From NCBI GenBank assembly GCA_039934475.1, contig JBDTMC010000386.1:1-7564 (forward strand): 7,564 nt of DNA, read 5' to 3'. A model generated the notes under the pieces. The model was not told the DNA's origin, searched no databases, and saw nothing but the letters and a program-made list of their open reading frames with translations. The stretch comes from JBDTMC01 sp039934475. GTDB taxonomy: Bacteria > Acidobacteriota > Terriglobia > Bryobacterales > Bryobacteraceae. Position numbers and translations under genes: made by a program. How positions within the stretch are numbered: position 1 is the stretch's first letter; the number at the start of each line of letters is the position of its first letter. Positions 1 to 4,719 of this stretch are shown here, piece after piece.

Positions 1-9
1 CCTTGATAG

Positions 10-330
10 CGCAACATGTTCCGCTACGTCGCCAACCAAAATCCAGCTTGGGACTGGCACTCCTTCGACCTGGAAAAGGACATCGAGCGAGCGCTCCTCC
101 ACGGCCAGGTAATCCACGCCGTCAACCCCGACCTCTCCAAATTCAAGGCCCGCGGAGGCAAGCTCCTCATCTATCACCGTTGGAGCGATGGCGGTTCCGG
201 CGGAGCGATTTCCGCCCTCAATACCATCTCGTATTACGACTCCGTCCTGAAACAGATGGGCCCGAATCAGGACAACTGGCTTCGCCTGTTCATGGTCCCC
301 GGGATGGCCCATTGCGGCGCCGGCAGCGTT
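10..330 (+). pseudogene. Remnant of a tannase/feruloyl esterase family gene (C-terminal part)
   Basis: Tannase/feruloyl esterase enzymes are exported serine hydrolases that cleave aromatic esters of plant material. Reading from 16, the frame gives family hallmarks in the right order: FRYVANQNPAWDW, then KARGGKLLIYH, the WSD segment (normally the acid residue of the triad), LNTISYYDSV, and LRLFMVPGMAHC with the catalytic-type His. The nucleophile-Ser region, which lies far upstream in the family, is not in the window. Two consecutive in-frame stops (TGA TAG, 4-9) lie two codons before the homologous stretch. After HCGAG, at about 325, family resemblance is lost, although the frame stays open to 810 as a shadow of hicAB. 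WSD is followed by a GGSGG stretch where the family normally has a single Pro, and the usual HGW is HRW. Without a complete domain this is best read as a decayed fragment. A sequencing frameshift at the left edge cannot be excluded. Confidence 0.75.
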
Positions 331-342
331 GAATCCCGCGAT

Positions 343-369
343 ACTGCCGATGAAACGTTATCAGCCAGT
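343..369 (-). terminator. Imperfect hairpin at the end of hicA, possible transcript end
   Basis: Arms 343-351 and 360-369 pair with one bulged base around an 8-base loop. The one non-Watson-Crick pair (348/363) is G.U in - strand RNA but C.A in + strand RNA, which favours function in the hicBA transcript. The arm begins at the hicA stop codon. There is no U-run after it, so it is not a classical intrinsic terminator and may only protect the 3' end. Confidence 0.3.
357..364 (+). repeat. 8-bp direct repeat GTTATCAG, hicBA left flank
   Basis: GTTATCAG lies 5 bases beyond the hicA stop and about 30 bases beyond the last recognisable tannase codon. The identical word occurs at 816-823 on the other side of the hicBA pair. 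The two copies bracket both genes and the candidate promoter. They may be a target-site duplication or a recombination boundary. A chance match of this length is possible but uncommon in such short flanks. Confidence 0.4.
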
Positions 370-581
370 TACACTAGTTCACGGAACTGCTGCTCCGTGA
401 GTCCCGCATCGCGAACGATCCCGGCCATAGTATACGCATCGACGGGATCATGCCGAGGAATCGTTACGATTCGCGTGCCGTCCGTCATCACGATGTGCTT
501 GCCTTGCCGCGCGATGCTGAACCCCGCCTTCTCAAGGGCTTTGACGGCTCTAAGATGCGGGATGCCTGCGATCTTGCCCAC
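369..581 (-). CDS. hicA: HicA-type toxin (mRNA interferase)
   Basis: HicA toxins are small double-stranded-RNA-binding-fold ribonucleases that cleave mRNA and tmRNA and are neutralised by HicB. The 70-residue product has the family layout: a first helix with AVKALEKAGF (residues 12-21), the strand carrying RQGKH with the expected catalytic His at 29, a basic strand RIVTIPRH, and a C-terminal helix with GIVRDAGLTEQQF. The length is usual for the family. The start is a GTG at 581, three bases after the hicB stop, which fits the usual N-terminus of HicA proteins. No strong Shine-Dalgarno is visible, so translation is probably coupled to hicB. An in-frame TAG is all that separates the two genes (TAG ATT GTG). 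The key His is present and there is no frameshift, so the toxin looks intact. Confidence 0.9.
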   Translation of the reverse strand: MGKIAGIPHLRAVKALEKAGFSIARQGKHIVMTDGTRIVTIPRHDPVDAYTMAGIVRDAGLTEQQFRELV

Positions 582-584
582 AAT

Positions 585-782
585 CTACGCCGGAATCTCA
601 ACTTCGCGGAGTTCGCGCTCGCCTGCCAGCTGTCGCGCAACAGCAAGATACTCCTGTATGGCGTCTCTAATGTTCGACAACGCCTCTTCCTCGGTGTTCC
701 CCTGCGACCAGCAGCCAGGCAGTCCGGGACACGAGACACTGTATCCTTCTTCGGTTCGGGTTAGCGCAACGGGATACTTCAT
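585..782 (-). CDS. hicB: HicB-type antitoxin, short form
   Basis: HicB antitoxins have a partly degraded RNase-H-like fold that binds and blocks HicA. The 65-residue product shows the family core: an N-terminal strand (KYPVALTRTEEGY), the signature CPGLPGCWSQGNTEEEAL (residues 18-35), and a helix IRDAIQEYLAVARQL. It ends soon after that helix. The C-terminal ribbon-helix-helix or helix-turn-helix domain that longer HicB proteins use for autorepression is missing. Short HicB forms are common, so this is not necessarily truncation. The ATG at 782 is preceded by a strong ribosome-binding site (GGGAGG, 793-798, 10-base spacer). The order antitoxin then toxin, with a 3-base gap to hicA, is a standard operon arrangement. 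Confidence 0.92.
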   Translation of the reverse strand: MKYPVALTRTEEGYSVSCPGLPGCWSQGNTEEEALSNIRDAIQEYLAVARQLAGERELREVEIPA

Positions 783-792
783 CGGGTTCTCG

Positions 793-798
793 CCTCCC
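793..798 (-). promoter_or_regulatory. Ribosome-binding site of hicB
   Basis: GGGAGG on the - strand lies 10 bases before the hicB ATG. It fixes that start and is much stronger than anything before hicA, in keeping with more antitoxin than toxin being made. Confidence 0.7.
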
Positions 799-803
799 TT
801 CAG

Positions 804-812
804 AATATAGCA
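804..812 (-). promoter_or_regulatory. Candidate extended -10 promoter element for hicBA
   Basis: On the - strand the sequence reads TGCTATATT, an extended -10 (TGn plus TATATT, one base from TATAAT). It sits 22 bases before the hicB ATG. No good -35 is seen at 16-18 bases, which extended -10 promoters tolerate. The predicted start would give a very short leader that almost abuts the ribosome-binding site. This is a motif match only; the consensus is from model bacteria. Confidence 0.4.
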
Positions 813-820
813 GCTGTTAT
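807..820. promoter_or_regulatory. Near-perfect 14-bp palindrome, candidate hicBA operator
   Basis: ATAGCAGCTGTTAT is a palindrome with 12 of 14 positions symmetric around CAGCTG. It overlaps the extended -10 element, a typical operator position for an autoregulated toxin-antitoxin operon. The short HicB encoded here has no visible DNA-binding domain, so the identity of any repressor is open. Confidence 0.4.
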
Positions 821-823
821 CAG
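816..823 (+). repeat. 8-bp direct repeat GTTATCAG, hicBA right flank
   Basis: This is the second exact copy of the word at 357-364. It partly overlaps the candidate operator palindrome, so its conservation could instead reflect that site. Confidence 0.4.
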
Positions 824-1109
824 ACTCGTTTCACAAGCCCGCCGCCAAGTCAAGGCCGATTAGGTCGAGTTCTGCAAGTCGGTCACAACCGGGTAGAGAC
901 TATTTTCCCTGCGTCTTCAATTACTTACAAAACGACCCGAACGCTTCAACCTCGCCTGGTGGTCTAATAACCTCGCTGGGCAACCGCTGCACCCGCTCGT
1001 TTCCTGGAAATTGTGGTCTCTCCGTCTTCGTTCAACCGTCGGCGGACGGGCGCACCGTTCTTTGACAATTTAACCAGTCCGTGGGGGATCGGCCCCTTCA
1101 ACAGCACCT

Positions 1110-1136
1110 CGAAATCTTTCAACACTTTCAACACCG
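1110..1136 (+). repeat. Imperfect direct repeat, copy 1 (CGAAA-TTTCAACAC type)
   Basis: The stretch has a CGAAA head followed by two tandem TTTCAACAC units (1117-1125 and 1126-1134). A near copy lies at 1196-1220, differing by single-base insertions or deletions. The GGCCGAAA word also recurs at 1137 and 1193. No function can be assigned from sequence. Confidence 0.55.
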
Positions 1137-1156
1137 GCCGAAATTTCTCAAATCTC

Positions 1157-1183
1157 GTAAGTGATTTACAGTGAATCGCTTAC
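1157..1183 (+). other. 10-bp stem hairpin GTAAGTGATT/AATCGCTTAC
   Basis: Arms 1157-1166 and 1174-1183 pair along 10 positions with a 7-base loop (TACAGTG). The single non-Watson-Crick pair (1162/1178) is U.G in + strand RNA and A.C in - strand RNA, so an RNA role would favour the + strand. It could equally be a protein-binding inverted repeat in DNA. It lies between the two imperfect direct repeats. No U-run follows. Confidence 0.45.
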
Positions 1184-1195
1184 AACGATTTTGGC

Positions 1196-1220
1196 CGAAA
1201 CTCTTTCAACACTTCAACAC
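1196..1220 (+). repeat. Imperfect direct repeat, copy 2 (CGAAA-TTTCAACAC type)
   Basis: CGAAA, then CTC, TTTCAACAC and TTCAACAC, closely matching copy 1 at 1110-1136. The second unit lacks one T. It lies immediately beyond the hairpin that follows the permease stop codon. Confidence 0.55.
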
Positions 1221-1242
1221 GATTTTCGTTGAGACGAAATTC
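1221..1242 (-). terminator. Hairpin 3 bases after the permease stop codon
   Basis: Core stem TTTCGT/ACGAAA (1224-1229 and 1234-1239) closes a 4-base loop. Two further pairs lie outside one T-T mismatch. Its position right after the last gene of the operon suggests a transcript-end or mRNA-stabilising structure. The stem is A+T-rich and no U-run follows on the - strand, so classical intrinsic termination is doubtful. Confidence 0.3.
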
Positions 1243-1245
1243 CGC

Positions 1246-3663
1246 TCACTGGTGCCGCAAGGCCACCACTGGCTCCAGCCGCGTTGCCCGGCGCGCCGGC
1301 GCCCAGGTCGCCGCCGCCGCTACCAGCGCCAGCACACCCGGAATCGCCACAAATGCAACCGGATCGCTCGGGCTTACCCCGAAGATCAGCCCTGAGAGCA
1401 GGCGCGCCAGCGCAAATGCCGCAACAAATCCGATCGCCAGGCCCAACCCCGTCACCACCAGGCTCTGCCGCGCCACCATGCCCAGTATGTCGTTTGCCGT
1501 CGCCCCTAGCGCCATGCGAATCCCAATCTCGTGCGTCCGCTCCGCCACGACAAACGCCATCACGCTATACAAACCTACCGACGCCAGCACCAGCGCAATC
1601 GCCCCGCACACGCTCAGAATCCCGGCCACATAGGCTAACCCGATCAGTGCATCGTCGATCACCTTCCGCATTGACCGCACATCGAACGGCGCCAGATTCG
1701 GATCCACCACCGTCAACTGCGCCCGCACTCCGGGCAGGATCGCAGCCGACCCACCCCCTGATGACCGCACCGCAAGGTCCCAACTCCGCGATGGCGCCTG
1801 ACGGAACGGCTGGTACACCGTCGGCCGCGGAGCCCGGTCGTACGCCTCGTCCATCACGTCCGCCGCCACGCCCACCACCGTCAGCCACGGCCCCTTGCCC
1901 ATTCGGATGTGCTTGCCCAACGCATCCTGGCCATGCCAATACCGCCGTGCAATGTTGTCGCTCAGAATCGCCACCAGCGGAGCCTCCGCGCCGTCGCCGG
2001 CTGCAAACGCCCGCCCACGCACCAGCGGCACCCGCATCGTTCGGAAGTAGTCCTCGCTCGCCGATTGGCGGTTCGCCGTCAGCGCCTCGCCGCGAGCCGG
2101 CGTATAACCTTCCACTGCGAAATCCATCGTCCACCGGTTCTGGCTGAACGGCAGATTGCTGATCACCGCCACTGACTCCACTCCCTGCGTCGCCCGCACT
2201 TGCGCTAGCGCGGCCTCAAAATACCGTGTCCAATCCTTCTCCGCCGCGTACTTCGATTCCGGCAGCATCATCCGCATCGTCAGAACCTGTTCGGCCTGCA
2301 AGTTCGCGATCGGCTCGCGAATCAGTGAAACGCCGCGTGTCATCAACGCTGCGCCAACTAATAGCACCAGCGCGGCTGCCACCTCGGCCACAATCAGCGC
2401 GTTGCGGATGCGATGCCGCGCCGCCCCCGCCGTCCCTGTCCGCCCGCCTTCCTTCAGCGCCTCGTTCACATCGCCGCGGCTGATCTGCCACGCCGGCAAA
2501 ATGCCTGCCAGGATGCCCGCCACGCCCGCCAGTCCCATCGTGTAGGCGAACACCACGCCGTTGATCGTCATCCGGCTCCAGCCGGGAAGGTACTTCTCGA
2601 TCTCCGGCGGCATGTATGACTTAATGACTTCAACGCCCCACTGCCCTAACAACAGACCCAGCACAGCCGCCGCGGCTGCCACCAGCAGACTCTCACACAA
2701 CAACTGTCTGACGATGCGCCACCGCCCCGCGCCCAGTGCCGTCCGTACTGCCACTTCCCGCACGCGCGCCGTGGCCCGCACAAACTGTAAGCTCGCTACA
2801 TTTGAACAAGCGATCAGCAACACAAACGCCGCCGCCGCCAGCATCAGCATCGTGTAGCTGTAAGTCATCCCGCCGACGATCTTGTCCTTGACCAGCATTA
2901 CGCCGGCCGAACGCCTGGCATGTGTATCCGGATACTTCTCCGATACCCGTTGCCCAAGCGCCGCAATCTCGGCCCGCGCCTGCTCAATGGTCACGCCCGG
3001 TTTCAGCCGCGCCACCGTCTGCAGATTCAGTAGCCCGCGCATCGAACGCATCTCCGGACTGATCGAAAGCGGCAGCCACACTTCGGCTGTCAGAGGATAT
3101 AGGAAGCTGGCCGGCATCACGCCTGCTACTTCGTAGTTGGCGCCGTCTAGCTGGATCGACCGACCGACAATCGCAGGATCGCTTCCGAAGCGCTGCATCC
3201 ACAAACCGTGGCTCAGCACCACCGCCCGTCCGCCGCCCGCTTCAAACTCTCCCGGCCGGAAGACGCGGCCGCGCTCTGGTGCCACTGCCATCGCGGCAAA
3301 GAAGTCTGCGGTCACCTGGAACGCTTGCAGCCGTTCTGCTCCGCTGTTGTTGGTGAGGTTTACGCTTCGCCAGAGCTGCGCGGAGACGTGCTCCAACGTC
3401 GTCGTCTGGTCTTTCCAATCCGCGAAGTCGGCTGCCGAAATGGAGTCCCATTCGCGTTCGCCTGGTGTGTATCCCACCATTGAGACAAGCGTCTCCAGGT
3501 GCGGAAAGTCCACCGGCCGGAACGCCAGTACGTCGGCCACGGCAAACATGGAAGCGTTGGAAGCAATGCCTGCGCCCAAGGCCAATACGGCCATCAGGGC
3601 GAAGCCGGGGCTCTTGGCAAGCACACGTGAGGCGTAGCGAAAGTCCTGCAGCAGTCCGCTCAT
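1246..3663 (-). CDS. ADOP-family ABC transporter permease (duplicated MacB/FtsX)
   Basis: This is an inner-membrane permease built from two tandem MacB_PCD plus FtsX units in one 805-residue chain, the acidobacterial duplicated orphan permease (ADOP) class. Unit 1 has a membrane segment at about 21-45 following the family start FRYASRVLAKSPGF, a large periplasmic domain (46-268), then segments at about 270-295, 322-342 and 367-391, with the cytoplasmic REVAVRTALGAGRWR motif (302-316). Unit 2 repeats this: a segment at 422-442, a periplasmic domain (443-675), and segments at about 679-706, 734-757 and 769-787, with HEIGIRMALGA (711-721). One chain can thus replace the MacB-type permease dimer. 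The start at 3663 matches family N-termini. It has no clear ribosome-binding site and lies 12 bases after the small gene's stop, suggesting reinitiation. Unlike many ADOPs it has an adaptor and an ATPase alongside. The substrate is unknown. Confidence 0.92.
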   Translation of the reverse strand: MSGLLQDFRYASRVLAKSPGFALMAVLALGAGIASNASMFAVADVLAFRPVDFPHLETLVSMVGYTPGEREWDSISAADFADWKDQTTTLEHVSAQLWRSVNLTNNSGAERLQAFQVTADFFAAMAVAPERGRVFRPGEFEAGGGRAVVLSHGLWMQRFGSDPAIVGRSIQLDGANYEVAGVMPASFLYPLTAEVWLPLSISPEMRSMRGLLNLQTVARLKPGVTIEQARAEIAALGQRVSEKYPDTHARRSAGVMLVKDKIVGGMTYSYTMLMLAAAAFVLLIACSNVASLQFVRATARVREVAVRTALGAGRWRIVRQLLCESLLVAAAAAVLGLLLGQWGVEVIKSYMPPEIEKYLPGWSRMTINGVVFAYTMGLAGVAGILAGILPAWQISRGDVNEALKEGGRTGTAGAARHRIRNALIVAEVAAALVLLVGAALMTRGVSLIREPIANLQAEQVLTMRMMLPESKYAAEKDWTRYFEAALAQVRATQGVESVAVISNLPFSQNRWTMDFAVEGYTPARGEALTANRQSASEDYFRTMRVPLVRGRAFAAGDGAEAPLVAILSDNIARRYWHGQDALGKHIRMGKGPWLTVVGVAADVMDEAYDRAPRPTVYQPFRQAPSRSWDLAVRSSGGGSAAILPGVRAQLTVVDPNLAPFDVRSMRKVIDDALIGLAYVAGILSVCGAIALVLASVGLYSVMAFVVAERTHEIGIRMALGATANDILGMVARQSLVVTGLGLAIGFVAAFALARLLSGLIFGVSPSDPVAFVAIPGVLALVAAAATWAPARRATRLEPVVALRHQ

Positions 3664-3675
3664 GGGCAGATTATC

Positions 3676-3945
3676 TTAGAGTCCGGAAATACGGGGAGTG
3701 CGGGTTTGAACGCGTTCCTGAAGCCGCATTGCGGCGGCTTCGAACTTCGATTGCAGTTTGGTCACCAGCATCTGCGTCCGCTCGCACATCAATGTGGAGC
3801 GTTGCTCCACTTGATAGGGCGCCGTAGACAGCTTCAACTCTACTCGTTCGCTGGTCCGGCTTGCACCGGCACAGATCAGGCAGATCGCCACCAGGGCGAA
3901 CACTTCGGGGTGCCTGCTCCCCGTGCGTATGGGCGCGGGCGTCAT
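3676..3945 (-). CDS. Unrecognised 89-residue membrane-anchored or exported protein in the transporter operon
   Basis: I do not recognise a family. The product has a basic N-terminus, a hydrophobic stretch at about residues 16-27 (FALVAICLICAG) and an A-G-A/S site suitable for signal peptidase I at about 28/29. This is either a cleaved signal or a single membrane anchor. The cysteines do not form a proper lipobox. Residues about 45-80 are charged and predicted helical, with hydrophobic residues spaced three to four apart (a possible short coiled coil). Evidence that it is real: the start overlaps the ATPase stop as ATGA, GGAGG lies 7 bases before the ATG (3953-3957), codon third positions are GC-biased as in the neighbours, and the permease starts 12 bases after its stop. 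By position it may be an accessory subunit linking adaptor and permease, which is inference only. Confidence 0.75.
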   Translation of the reverse strand: MTPAPIRTGSRHPEVFALVAICLICAGASRTSERVELKLSTAPYQVEQRSTLMCERTQMLVTKLQSKFEAAAMRLQERVQTRTPRISGL

Positions 3946-4646
3946 GACGCCGCCTCCACGCTTTCCTCCACCACTCGCCCGTCAAATAACCGGATGCCTC
4001 GGTCGGCGTACTTCGCATAGCGCGGATCGTGCGTCACCATGCAAATCGTCGCCCCGCCGCGGTGCAGTTCGCGCAGCAGGTCCATCACCGCTTCGCCGTT
4101 CGCCGAATCCAAGTTGCCGGTCGGTTCGTCAGCCAGCAGGATGGAGGGATCGCCCGCCAATGCGCGTGCCACGGCGACGCGCTGCTGCTGACCGCCCGAA
4201 AGTTGCGAGGGATAGTGCTTCACGCGATGCGACATCCCAACGCGCTCCAGTGCGTCATGCACGCGCTTCTTGCGCTCGGCGCCCGGCATGCCGCGATAGG
4301 TCAACGGCAGTTCCACGTTCTCGTACACCGTCAGGTCGCCGATCAGGTTGAACGCCTGGAAGATGAAGCCGATCTCGCGGTTGCGGATGCGCGCCCGCTC
4401 GCTCAGCTTCAGGTTCTGCACCGGCTTGCTGTTCAGCGTATAGGAACCGCCTGATGGCGAATCGAGCAGGCCGAGAATCGCCAGCAGGGTAGACTTCCCG
4501 CAGCCCGATGGGCCGGCGATCGAAACATATTCGCCGCGCTTGATCTCCATGTGGATGCCGGCTAGGGCGTGCGTTTCCACCTCGTCGGTGACGAATACCT
4601 TCGTCACTGCATCCAGGCGGATCAAAGATTCTCCAGTGGTGGCCAT
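3942..4646 (-). CDS. ABC transporter ATP-binding protein, LolD/MacB type
   Basis: This is the cytoplasmic ATPase subunit that powers the adjacent FtsX-type permease by mechanotransmission. All motifs are present in 234 residues: Walker A GPSGCGKST (45-53), Q-loop Gln 97 in FIFQAFNLI, signature LSGGQQQR (149-156), Walker B ILLADE with catalytic Glu 174, D-loop NLDS (178-181) and switch His 206 in VTHD. The length and the LTVYENVELPL segment after the Q-loop are typical of the LolD/MacB/FtsE group. It lacks the fused permease domain of true MacB. The ATG at 4646 has GAGG-type pairing about 10 bases upstream. It lies 73 bases after the adaptor stop and overlaps the next gene by 4 bases. It should be catalytically active. 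The partner permease is assigned by operon position. Confidence 0.95.
   Translation of the reverse strand: MATTGESLIRLDAVTKVFVTDEVETHALAGIHMEIKRGEYVSIAGPSGCGKSTLLAILGLLDSPSGGSYTLNSKPVQNLKLSERARIRNREIGFIFQAFNLIGDLTVYENVELPLTYRGMPGAERKKRVHDALERVGMSHRVKHYPSQLSGGQQQRVAVARALAGDPSILLADEPTGNLDSANGEAVMDLLRELHRGGATICMVTHDPRYAKYADRGIRLFDGRVVEESVEAAS
3953..3957 (-). promoter_or_regulatory. Ribosome-binding site of the 89-residue gene, inside the ATPase gene
   Basis: GGAGG with a 7-base spacer before the ATG at 3945. It falls within the last ATPase codons and fixes the start of the small gene. A second GGAGG lies a few codons upstream. Together with the ATGA overlap it is the strongest reason to accept the small gene. 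Confidence 0.65.
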
Positions 4647-4719
4647 GTTTCGTATCCCTCTCTTTTGCTGCTCGCTGCTTCTTAGCTCTCTACCCGTATA
4701 CGCACCAGAAGGTTACAAG

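Larger units (their letters stand above)
824..1245. other. Gene-free region between the ADOP operon and hicBA
   Basis: I see no coding frame with recognisable homology and no tRNA-like or CRISPR-like structure here. The right half is richer in A+T than the flanking genes. It contains seven TTCAAC words on the + strand (945, 1031, 1097, 1118, 1127, 1205, 1213), a small perfect hairpin CCGTC-GGCG-GACGG (1036-1049), an imperfect repeat pair and two larger hairpins listed separately. A TTGACA (1062-1067) has no matching -10 at the proper distance. Joining the tannase frame across the flanking 8-bp repeats gives an open frame through part of this region, but it does not resemble the missing tannase C-terminus. 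Confidence 0.6.

Noticed and set aside
16..810. Single 264-residue + strand protein joining tannase-like sequence to a long tail
   Set aside because: The tail from about 330 on is antisense to hicA and hicB and has no family resemblance. The open frame there is coincidental.
824..1065. Continuation of the tannase gene after removing the hicBA segment at the 8-bp repeats
   Set aside because: The joined frame stays open but shows none of the usual tannase C-terminal motifs, so it was not accepted as coding.
1062..1090. TTGACA as a + strand promoter -35 box
   Set aside because: The hexamer at the proper spacing is GGGATC, which does not resemble a -10 element, and no + strand gene follows.
1110..1220. 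CRISPR-like array
   Set aside because: There are only two imperfect units, with internal tandem words and a hairpin between them. There is no regular repeat-spacer pattern and no cas gene is visible.
1284..2147. Long + strand open frame of 287 residues opposite the permease gene
   Set aside because: It is very rich in Pro, Ala and Arg with no domain, and is antisense to a clearly conserved permease. It is a typical shadow of high-GC coding sequence.
3671..4018. 115-residue - strand frame overlapping the small gene and the ATPase end
   Set aside because: It lacks the ATGA coupling, shows no hydrophobic or domain pattern and conflicts with the better-supported 89-residue frame.
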